Shown: piece by piece, positions 1-8,436 of the stretch | Numbering within the stretch: the stretch's first letter is position 1 | Layout: each line of letters starts with the position of its first letter | NCBI GenBank assembly: GCA_001579985.1 | Contig: LRSR01014539.1 | Coordinates: 1-29,353, forward strand | Length of the DNA: 29,353 nucleotides | Source of the DNA: Hypsibius dujardini | Taxonomy: Eukaryota; Tardigrada; Eutardigrada; Parachela; Hypsibiidae | Reading direction: 5' to 3' | The notes under the pieces: generated by a model | Told to the model about the DNA's origin: nothing | Databases searched by the model: none | Seen by the model: only the letters and a program-made list of their open reading frames with translations | Made by a program: the position numbers and the translations under genes

Positions 1-125
1 CTCATCCCGGTGTTGGTGCAGTCCCAGGTGCAGTCTCCCAGCAGATCCTTGATGGCCTCGATCACTTTCTTCAGCAGGCTCGCGTGGTCCATCTTCGCCT
101 CAAATCCGACTGTGCTGGCCGGCAT
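1..125 (-). CDS. PCNA: PCNA (sliding clamp), N-terminal fragment
   Basis: Proliferating cell nuclear antigen is the trimeric DNA sliding clamp that tethers replicative polymerases and repair factors in the nucleus. Only the first 41 codons lie in the window; the gene runs off the left edge on the minus strand. Reading from ATG 125-123, the peptide contains FEAKMDHASLLKKVIEAIKD followed by LLGDCTWDCTNTGM. This aligns without gaps to the first strand and first helix of animal PCNA (FEAR...LKKVLEALKDL...WDISSSG). Animal PCNA normally starts MFEA; here the Phe is preceded by Gly, and the nearest in-frame ATG adds seven residues (MPASTVG). No intron is seen in the visible part. A CACTCACGACAG sequence just upstream of the ATG could be a weak splice acceptor, so the true start could lie in another exon. 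It is divergent from the gene at 951. Family assignment is firm; the exact start is less so. Confidence 0.88.
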   Translation of the reverse strand, partial: MPASTVGFEAKMDHASLLKKVIEAIKDLLGDCTWDCTNTGM

Positions 126-950
126 GTTTGCTGTCGTGAGTGCTGATTTCGACGAAGGAGGAGGGAGAAATAATTTCGCAGAGCAACTCGAAAGGAGGAG
201 TGCGAAGAAAAATGGAGAATGAGAATTTTATGCAACTTGCGAATGCAAAAGTGATGCGTGGATAAATGCGAATGAGTTTGGGTAAGTAGAAAAGAGTTTC
301 TCCCACACGAGGAAGCTGTTTTATATCTCCATTTGAAATAAGGCGATACTCAGTCGCTTTCCCTGCTACTAGGGCTGTTGAACTGATCAGTTCATTGAAT
401 TGTGGTAATTTATCCTTCCCGCCAGAAGGAAAAAGCAAGAGTTTTCAGCGTACGCATGTGGCAGAAACTTTTGACTACAGTTGTAACCGAGATGGGCCAT
501 ATAACTCGTGCAATCTATAGTTTTGTATACATGTCGAGTTAAATAGCTTAACTCGGTCAGCGCAAGGTTTTAGCCACGTGTGTAGTAGGCATGACTCATC
601 ACCACAAGAACCCAGAGAGAATTGTTTGGTGCCATACTACTAGTATGGTACTGTGGTGCGGTTCATGTAGAAAATGCATTAGTGTAAGTTGGGTAAATTG
701 CTCAGTGTCCGAAAGCTGATTTCGAAGAGTCGTTTAGAATTTTCCTCTCTACAGTGAGGAATTAATTCTATTGCCCAGCGGGCATTTCAGGCATTTCATT
801 TGTTGCTGTTTCTTCCAACGGCGCGATTCCTTTCCTATCAGACCTGACCTCATCTTGCCATTTCACTGGACGTTTTAAAGTATCTGGTTAAATTTTGTAT
901 TTTCCTACCTTGGTTTTACATCTCTTCTTTGCTAAAATCTGAAGCCCGGA
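126..950. other. Divergent intergenic/promoter region PCNA <-> 951 gene
   Basis: An 825-bp spacer between two head-to-head genes, so it must hold both 5' UTRs and any promoters. I see no TATA box or clear core element. It contains an inverted-repeat element at 453-582. Several short open frames occur here on both strands but none resembles a known protein. Confidence 0.6.
453..582. mobile_element. Inverted-repeat MITE-like element, copy 1
   Basis: A 130-bp element bounded by TA dinucleotides (451-452 and 583-584). The left end reads CGCATGTGGCAGAAACTT; the right end reads inward as CACACGTGGCTAAAACCTTG, then CGCTGACCGAGTTAAGC, so the termini are imperfect inverted repeats. The same ends recur at 1585-1706 and 28195-28316. 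The internal segment ATAACTCGTGCAATCTATAG matches the copy at 28.2 kb (opposite orientation) almost base for base. It has no coding capacity, as expected of a non-autonomous element. TA flanks suggest a Tc1/mariner-type transposase acting in trans; that is inference. Confidence 0.7.
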
Positions 951-2369
951 ATGGATCAGAACGCGCAGCCACTGCCACTGGCGATTGCCTTCAAAGAGCT
1001 GACGGACGCCATCGCGGAACGGCTCAGGGAGCGGGATCGACGCCAGCAAAGCACGCTGGAGTTGAAGCGGTCCATCAAGCAGAAGGCGGACGAGCTGGAG
1101 CGCCTTGATGAAATGTTTGCGTAAGCTTTCAGATTGTCGTTGCGCCTTTTTACATGAATTATAAAAGTCTTCGCGCTTTTTGCTACAATTCTTCCGTCTT
1201 ATTTCAGTGAACTGAGTAACCCAAAGAGCAACTTCACAGCGGAAGGCGGGGAGGATGAGCTGACCAAAACTATGCGAAAGGAAGCGGAAGTTGAGGAAAA
1301 ACTTAGGTTCTGGAGGTTAGTTTGGTGTGGTCCAAGTCTCTAACGCCGTGTTGACTTGACGGTTGCTGACCAAGATCAAGATGCATTAATGCCTTCCTAT
1401 TCGTTCCAGGCAAACGAACCAGCTGCTTGCCACCCTGTTTCGGGTGCGGATGAAATTTAAGCATGACGATGAGAACACCCCCGGCGCATCAGGCTGTAAG
1501 TTGCTTTTGCGTTTGAACAAGTTGCAAACTGGCGAAGATCAATCGATCAATCAAGTACATGCAGCATTGGACAGAAGTGAAGTACACACGTGGCAAAAAC
1601 CTTGCGCTAACCGAGTTAAGCCATTACAATCATTCGAATCAGCTGTTGTACACAGCCATGAGTTAAAGTGCTTAATTCGGTCAGCGCAAGGTTTTTGCCA
1701 CGTGTGTATATTGAGTCAGTTGATTGATTTCTGGAATGACAGTGGCTTTCCACTAAAACCGGTCCTCTTGCAGTTCTCGATAAAATTTAAATTCGTATCA
1801 TTTTTTTCAGTTATTATTGATCAAAAAGATATCTCCAGAAAGATGGTCTTGGCGCCTAAAATCTCTAGCCTGAATGCGGTGGATCAGAACTGGAAAGAAC
1901 TGGAGGACATCTACATCCACCAGAAAAAGGCCAAGAAGCCCATCAAGGAGCCTTTAGCGGAGAGTTTGGTTCGTAGGCCCATACCTTATCTTTAGGACAT
2001 ACTTAGGGGCCGCAGCATTCGTAGCCGTGTCTGATTCGTAGCCGTGTCTGATTCGTAGCCGTGTCTGATTCGTATCCGTGTCTAATTCGTATCCGTGTCT
2101 GATTCGTAGCCGTGTCTGATTCGTAGCCGTGTCTGATTCTTAGCTGTGTCTGATTCGTAGCCGTGTCTGATTCGTAGCCGTGTCTGATTCGTAGCCGTGT
2201 CTGATTCGTATCCGTGTCTGATTCGTAGCCATGTCTGATGTGGTGACTGTCAACATTTTTGTGTGTTTTAGCAGACGGCCGGCAATACTTCCACGCACAT
2301 CTTCCTAGCCAAATCTCCGTAAAACTCATCTTCCTTTACCTGAGGATGAGCGAGAACGGTCTCGAATGA
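951..2369 (+). CDS. Unrecognised five-exon coiled-coil-like protein
   Basis: Proposed exons: 951-1120, 1208-1315, 1410-1495, 1811-1972 and 2275-2369 (621 bp, 206 aa plus stop). All junctions are GT-AG with compatible phases (2, 2, 1, 1). The start ATG has G at -3 and G at +4. The first about 95 residues are charged and heptad-like (for example RQQSTLELKRSIKQKADELE), so a coiled coil is likely. Then come a FWRQTNQLLATLFRVRMKF segment, a Lys-rich stretch (HQKKAKKPIKEP) and a hydrophobic tail (SVKLIFLYLRMSENGLE). I do not recognise the family; a small structural or complex subunit is only a guess. If the exon-4 donor at 1973 is not used, translation instead ends at TAG 1993-1995 with tail RRPIPYL. 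The spliced form is preferred because it places the 17-bp minisatellite in an intron and opens 30 further codons. Intron 3 (1496-1810) is 315 bp with no stop in frame and holds an inverted-repeat element. Confidence 0.65.
1585..1706. mobile_element. Inverted-repeat MITE-like element, copy 2 (intronic)
   Basis: A 122-bp element inside intron 3 of the 951 gene, flanked by TA (1583-1584 and 1707-1708). It has the best preserved ends of the family: left CACACGTGGCAAAAACCTTG then CGCTAACCGAGTTAAG; right, read inward, CACACGTGGCAAAAACCTTG then CGCTGACCGAATTAAG. That gives about 36-bp arms with two or three differences. Both ends contain the palindromic hexamer CACGTG. Confidence 0.78.
2017..2238. 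repeat. 17-bp minisatellite, about 13 copies
   Basis: Tandem array of the unit ATTCGTAGCCGTGTCTG with variants (ATCC for AGCC in three units, one CTTAGCTG unit, a last unit with ATGTCTG). It begins 22 bp after an in-frame TAG and, under the preferred model, lies inside the last intron (1973-2274). The exon-4 end itself carries GTTCGTAGGCCC, close to the unit, so the array may have grown from the splice-donor region. Confidence 0.92.
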
Positions 2370-3366
2370 GTTTCGTGAGTACAATTTCTCGCAACCAGGA
2401 GTGCAGGGTGACGCCTGTATCCATAATTTCTCAAATCTCATGCCACTGGAGAGTGCTTGATCATAATTTTTGGGCTGATTTATTTCCTCGTGGTTCTGTC
2501 TGTTTGCGTTTTTCCTGTTGTTTTCATTTATACATATGTTGGACCTTATCTGAACTGCCACCAAAATGCCCCCATTTTGTATCTTCTAAAAATGAGAATG
2601 GTTTTTCAATTGGCAGTTTCAGTGACTTATGAAAAGCACTGACCGGTTACGCCCATCGTATCCATTTGATTCAGCATGCAGTAGATTAAGTTATTTTTAT
2701 TAGTGTTGCCCATAACGATTACAGAATGGACCTCACACTACTGCAGTAGTTTGGGGTTATCATAGTAATTGGAACGGAACGTCGGTTCACTTCCGGACCA
2801 TGGTAAGAGAGATATCCATCAATCAACGGCTTACTTACACACTGCTGACGTACCGTATGCTCGCAATCTCAAGGGACAGCTAAGCCCCGCCTCCTTCGGT
2901 ACGGCTCTGCACTCGATTGAACGTTCAATCTGATTCACTGTTCTCTGATTGGCTGATTTCGTAAAGTTTACTTGTTGTGCTCGATCGATTGATTGTATAG
3001 TTGTGCTTTTCCGTATATTTGTCCCTACAGTGCTAATTTGGTAAATGGCACTGAAAAGCTCGGCCCGGGTTGGTTAAAATTACGGGTAGGGCAGAAAAGT
3101 GTCTCTTTAGATCGCGAGCATACGGTACTGAACTGACAGACAACACAGCGGAGCGGAACGGCAACCACGCTTCGGACGGAGCGGTCCGCAATGTTTACAT
3201 GCTGCAGGCAACGCAAGACCTCAGTCACAGAAAAGACAAAATTCCCTAAATTAAATTCCCCGGAAATATATTACCACCTCCTCTTATTTCCTGCATCGCA
3301 CTGAACAAATTCCACCACGGGGAGAGAAGAACTTGTGTGTGTGTGTATGCCTGATCCGTGTGTGCT
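2370..3366. promoter_or_regulatory. Spacer and likely 5' region of the MFSD14 gene
   Basis: About 1 kb between the 951 gene and the MFSD14 start codon. At 2788-2796 CACTTCCGG is a good ETS-type core (reverse CCGGAAGTG). At 2800-2802 an ATG is followed directly by a consensus donor (GTAAGA), and CCCTACAG at 3023-3030 is a plausible acceptor, so an untranslated first exon ending at 2802 is possible. ATGs at 3043, 3190 and 3347 would be upstream start codons in such a leader. CTACTGCAGTAG near 2739 is a perfect 12-bp palindrome. No protein-coding exon is recognised. Confidence 0.35.
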
Positions 3367-3424
3367 ATGCTTACTCCTGAACCGGATGAGCGCTTGGCCA
3401 TCACCTCGGAGTATTCCCCAGTAG
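3347..3424 (+). other. Upstream ORF overlapping the MFSD14 start
   Basis: ATG at 3347 opens a 25-codon frame ending at TAG 3422-3424. It starts 20 bp before the MFSD14 ATG and ends 58 bp inside the coding sequence in another frame. If transcribed in the leader, it would be expected to reduce initiation at 3367. The peptide has no recognisable features; the regulatory role is inference. Confidence 0.4.
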
Positions 3425-6400
3425 GAGATTCCATTCGTAAAGGCAGTCTCACCAACAAGAGTCGCCTCTACACTTCCTCCATCCTCACCGCCACCACCGG
3501 GTCCGTTGCCTCCGTCGCCAGCGGGCGCCAGCGCGAACTGCCCTTGATGAAAAAGGCAAAGAAGGTCCTTGCACGTCTCGTAAGCGTTATTTGGAACACT
3601 CTTTTACGGAAAGAAAGCAATAAAAGCGAAACATACTCCTCAAATGGGGTTCCCATTCATGTTTCTGTTGATTTTCTATCGTTAAACAGCACAAATTATT
3701 TTCAGGTGAAGAACCATAGAAACCTGTTAAAGGATACCCGAAAGGTAACGTTATTTTCCCTAACGAGAAAAAGAGCAAAATGGGGGAGAGTTCCTACGTT
3801 CGAGCGCATTCTCTATGGCGACCCCGCTTCCGCGGTGGGGTCCAACTGCGGTGTGATGTTGATTAAGAGTCCATCCTTCTGCCCGCAGGGAGGATCGACA
3901 TTGATATTCGGCGAGCCGAGCGTCTACCATGCGGCGGTGGTTATATTTCTGGAATTTTTCGCATGGGGACTTCTCACGGCCCCCATGATCACTGTAAGGC
4001 GCCTTTTTCGGGGGGCATTTGCAGTGAGAATTCAGCTTTCGTTGAGTGGGATATTTTGCCCGTGGCTGATGGATGTGAAAGTGGAAAATACGGCAGCGCA
4101 GTGACGTATTCATTGGGAAATTATGAATGATAAGCAGGGTTGAGACGATCTGATTTTCCCTGAATTTTGTTTCCATACACTAAATCTAAAAGAAATACTA
4201 AGATCAGAGTTTAGTCCATCGAATTTTTACCTCGTGATCATCTTGAGCATAAGAAAATCAAACTGTCTTGCTAATTAGTCCGTACTGGGTGTGATATGGA
4301 AATTCTGGAGCGTGTGAGATCTCTTGCACTTGTTCGTTCGATTGATCTGTTGATTGATTCGACTGACAGTCACCTCTTTTGTTTCTTTGTTCCTTAAAAT
4401 GAGACACTGGGGGCAGAAGATCGGCGTGAGGCATTCTTAGATTCAGCAGCGTGGAAAATTCAAGGCTGCTCCATGTTGTGGGAGATTTTCGTTTTTTTTT
4501 AATGAAATTGATTGTTTTTGATTGATTGGTAGATTTACTTGGTCATTCGTTAGTGGCAGTGGATCCTGAATAATTGTAATGTGCGAGCTTCTTCGATCGA
4601 TCTTGGCACGTCCGCCGCGGTCAGACTGATGAACAGACTGCAGCTTTTGCTTTTTTTGCAGGTTCTCAATAAAACTTTTCCTGAGGATACGTTTTTGATG
4701 AACGGCATTATCATGGGTATCAAGGTAATTAATGACGCGAAGGAACCAAGAAGGAACAGTACGCCGCATCTGTTATTCTGTCGGTTTGTGTAGGGTTTGC
4801 TGTCCTTCCTAAGCGCACCCCTCTTAGGCGCGCTTTCAGATTCGTGGGGCCGGAAAACGTTTCTTTTAGTTACGGTATTCTTCACTTGCCTACCTATACC
4901 TTTCATGATCATCAGTCCCGGGTAAGCAAACACTTGCCTTGTACCGTACCTGTCCGTTTCCGTATTACATCTCTCTAGACAGTTAGACATTATTAATAGA
5001 AACAGGGTGCATGTAATCTATGTGGTTTTTCAGATGGTACTTTGGGCTGATCTCAATGAGCGGAGTCTTTGCCGTGACATTTTCCGTCGTTTTCGCTTAT
5101 GTCGCTGACATAACGGACGAGACTGAGCGGAGTTCCGCGTACGGACTGGTGAGTGACGAAGCGTGACGATGTGTGTCGGCCCCAAATGCCGGGGTGTAAA
5201 GTGCGCTGGCTTATTTCGGCCCTTACTTACCTTTTCCGGTTTCTCTTTCCTTCCCTCTCTCTCGGCCGCGGCACTCTATTAGGTTTCAGCAACCTTCGCC
5301 GCCAGTCTTGTCACAAGTCCGGCCCTGGGCGCTTTCATCGGGGATGTTTATGGTGATGAAGTGGTTGTGGCGTTGGCCACCGCAATCGCCGTCCTGGACG
5401 TTCTCTTCATCCTTTCCTTCGTGCCTGAATCGCTGCCGGAGAAGGCCCGGTTCGCCAATGCGTCCAATTTTTCATGGGACGTCGCGGATCCTTGTTCGGT
5501 AAGCATGTCTGAGAGGATTGTCGAAGAGGATGCACATTTAATATATGCTTCCTGATTTTTCACAGAGTCTGAAGAAAATCGGAAACGATCGAGTGATTTT
5601 GATTGTTTGCCTCACCACTTTCTTGTCATACCTGGCGGAGGCCGGACAGGTGTCATGCATATTTGTCTATCTCCGGCTAGTAAGCTTCTTAGCAAACCAC
5701 TTTACTGTCACACGTCGCGATATCGCGTATGTTCACACTTTGTTTCTGTCCCCTAGGTTGTCGGCTTCACACCGGAAATTGTCGCCGCCTATATTGCCTT
5801 CGTTGGAATTTTATCCGTCCTTGCCCAGGTAGGGCTTCTGTTCCTTGCCCCTTTGATGGCGGTGAGATTGAAAGGATCCTTACAAGAGGTGTCGCTTTTC
5901 TTGCTCTCCACAGACAGCCCTTTTGACCATCTTGATGAAACACATTGGTAGCAAAAACACAATAGTGGTGGCGCTAGTGTTTGAAGCCATGCAATTGGCC
6001 TGGTATGGATTTGCTCAGGCGAGATGGTAAGGTGCACCTTCATTATCCTCTCGGCTGATGTCTGACAGTGAGAGACACATGTTTTGCTTCTCCAGGATGA
6101 TGTGGGGAGCCGGATCGCTGGCGGCAGTCTGCAGTCTCGCTTACCCCGCCATCAGTGCCTATGTTTCCAATTACACTGAGTCCGACAAGCAAGGTGACTG
6201 AATTCATCTGTTTTGCCGGAAATTTCCACGGGGTTTGGCTCTCGTATTTCGAAAGCATATAGTGTAAAATGTACTCTTTTCCGGGATAGGCCTGGTGCAG
6301 GGAATAATAACGGGCATACGAGGGCTTTGCAACGGCCTCGGACCGGCACTGTATGGTCTTATCTTTTCCCTCTTCCATGTCAACCTGAGCGAGGCGACGG

Positions 6401-7541
6401 ACAAGACCCTGGTTGCAACGATGCGGTCACTCACTCTGGACCTGAATGCCACGACGACCACGGCATTGCCGTCGGTTGAGGTGGACCATCACCAAAACAT
6501 ACGAAATGTACGTATACAGTCAACGACAAGAGTGAGTACACTGGAGGGTCCGGGAATGGGCAAAAGAGGCGGAGCAGAGGGTGGTTTCCAAACAATCGAA
6601 CAATCAACCACCTGACCTGCAGCGGTTGCTTTCTTCCTGCATTCTTCCATTTTCAAACATACCACCTCCTGCTCCGCCCCTTTTGCTCATACCCCGATAC
6701 CCGGACCCTTCAGTGTACTCAAATGTTTTGTTGACTGTACGGACCATTCAGAGAAAGAACAATCTAATGGGAGACTGGGAAGTTATCAGGGAAAGGCGCC
6801 ACTTTCCGAGTACAATTTGCACCCTGGAATCGTAACTTGTAGATCGCACACTTTAAGCACATTTTACAAATGATTAATTGAAATATATTTTTAATAAATA
6901 TTTTAAAGATATTCTATAGGTGATTAATTCAAAAGTTTATTTGAGTGTCTAATACTTTTAAATTGTTGATAAGCGTTGCACGTTGGTTATCTTTATTTGT
7001 GTGCCTCTTTATTATAAGACTATCCGATTCTTCAATAATGATCTAACAGTTACGATTTCGGGATGAACCGTTCCAGGTACTGGGCCCACTGGCTAAATGC
7101 CGGTGCGCCGTTCCGGTGATCTTTCCGTGTTACAATGCACGGTTTCAAGGGGCACAATTATAATGCACGCTTTAGCCTAAATTATTGAAATAATTTGTTT
7201 TTGATCTTAGACGTTCATACCAGGACCGGCGTTCGTCTTCGGTGCAATAATGGTGGTGTGCGCCTTGGGAGTAGCCGCGTTCATGCCGGAACTGGTGGTG
7301 TGTGAGAAGCCTCGGCGGCCGAAGATGATCACCCCCACCATGAGCTTCGTTGCACCTGACGGTGAGTTTCGCTTAGTACTTGTTTTTCGGTCTACCTCTA
7401 CGCCGCGTTCTCTTTCGAGTTTACTGACCGTCCGTTCGCTCTTGTTGACCATGTGCAGGTGAAGAAGATGAAGACGTGGAGGTCTACAGAAAAGAAGGTT
7501 TTTCGCGTGTCGAAGGCGCGCCCCTGATTGAATTCAAGTGA
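3367..7541 (+). CDS. MFSD14: MFSD14/HIAT1-type major facilitator transporter
   Basis: Orthologue of vertebrate MFSD14A/B (hippocampus abundant transcript 1), a 12-helix membrane transporter whose substrate is not settled. Exons: 3367-3579, 3706-3744 (tentative 39-bp microexon), 3889-3993, 4662-4724, 4794-4921, 5034-5148, 5283-5498, 5566-5679, 5757-5828, 5914-6026, 6096-6193, 6290-6507, 7211-7361, 7459-7541; 1728 bp, 575 aa plus stop. All introns are GT-AG and phases agree. Diagnostic segments: EPSVYHAAVVIFLEFFAWG, the MFS motif-A loop GALSDSWGRK (residues 152-161), VFAVTFSVVFAYVADIT, FVPESLPEK, LQLAWYGF-like MQLAWYGF, and GIITGIRGLCNGLGPALYG. Human MFSD14A is 490 aa; the excess is mainly an 84-residue polar N-terminus (human about 35) and a longer late loop rich in Thr. 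The acidic tail GEEDEDVEVYRKEG precedes APLIEFK, comparable to the human EPLLQ end. The start is the first ATG in the open frame, but an overlapping upstream ORF begins at 3347. Introns 1 and 2 are multiples of three without stops, so exon 2 and the N-terminus are the least certain parts. Confidence 0.92.
6517..6737. mobile_element. Tc1/mariner-like MITE in MFSD14 intron
   Basis: A 221-bp inverted-repeat element flanked by TA at 6515-6516 and 6738-6739. The left terminus starts CAGTCAACGACAAGAGTGAG then TACACTGGAGGGTCCGGG; the right terminus read inward starts CAGTCAACAAAACATTTGAG then TACACTGAAGGGTCCGGG. Similarity continues inward (GCAAAAG.GGCGGAGCAG). TA target duplication and a CAGTC-type terminus fit Tc1/mariner-derived MITEs. 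It begins 9 bp after the end of the exon at 6507, immediately after the splice donor GTACGTATA. It is unrelated in sequence to the CACACGTGGC family. Confidence 0.75.
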
Positions 7542-8436
7542 TGGCCCAACAACCTTGCACGCTTTGCTCACTGCCAACGGTGCTTCTTACTTCACATACA
7601 CACGAACAGTACATCTACAACTAGAAATCGTTGCTGGAGGCCTGCGGTTGCTGCCTTGCCGGCACGTGCAAAAAAAACGGCGGCTTCTGATTTTTTAAAA
7701 GAATATACGTTTGTTAGCCGCTAATTTCGGAGTTGTTTTATACGTTTCGAAGATATTTTGTCCATTAATATACAGATGATTCACCTGATGCTGCGATACG
7801 GTCTTTTGTATTGAATTATAAAAGTTAAGGGAAGTGAATCAATCGCAATTTCGTTACCGACACACATGCAGGCAGACATACAGGCAGACATGCAGACAGA
7901 CAGGCCAGACATGCAGCTAGACAGGCCAGACAGACAGCTAACAGACAGCTAACAGACAGCTAACAGACAGACAAACCGTCAGATAGACCGACAGGCAGTC
8001 AGGCAAGCTGCCAGACAGATATGCGGACAGGCAGGCAGACAGGCAGACAGATGGAATAGATAAGAACAGGGAGGGACAATAAATGAATAGAAATTACTTC
8101 GAAGTGCGAGAAAGATGTTAAATCAAGGTCTATACGTGAAATCGTTTTGGGTTCTTACTCACAATCAGACAACTTCACCGGAGAAAGTTGATTGACGAGG
8201 CAGAGAAGAGCGGCCTGGTTTCTGTTGCAATGACCTACGCTACCGTGAATAAAATCGAAGATGTACCTACACACGGATGTGTGTAGATGCGGCCATGCCT
8301 CACCGATGTGTGGCGTTTATTGGTAAGCATGCTCGTTTGTTGTAGTACGAAACGAACTTTCTTCGTGTACTTTGTTGTCATTTTTTCCCCGGCAGGTTAA
8401 TTGTATTGTTGTTGTTGTGCGTTTATTTCCAGAAAC
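7542..8436. other. MFSD14 3' UTR / LolA-like gene 5' region
   Basis: Holds the end of the transporter transcript, a degenerate CAGA/CAGG tract (7866-8051), and the leader of the next gene. AATAAA at about 8078 could be a polyadenylation signal, though its distance from the stop is large. TTTATTTCCAG ending at 8432 is a good splice acceptor 4 bp before the next ATG, and GTAAGC at 8323 is a matching donor, so a short 5' UTR intron is likely. No coding exon is seen. Confidence 0.45.
7866..8051. repeat. CAGA/CAGG tetranucleotide tract (intergenic)
   Basis: About 185 bp of imperfect CAGA-type repeats on the plus strand, including a local triplication of ACAGACAGCTA units near 7930-7965. It lies between the transporter and the LolA-like gene, possibly within an untranslated leader. 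Confidence 0.85.

Noticed and set aside
2003-2329. Repetitive open frame on the minus strand over the minisatellite (GYESDTATNQTRLRIRH-like)
   Set aside because: A 17-bp repeat read through three frames; no start context or homology.
7866-8051. Repeat array considered as CRISPR or satellite
   Set aside because: Plain degenerate tetranucleotide repeats without spacers, in a eukaryotic context.
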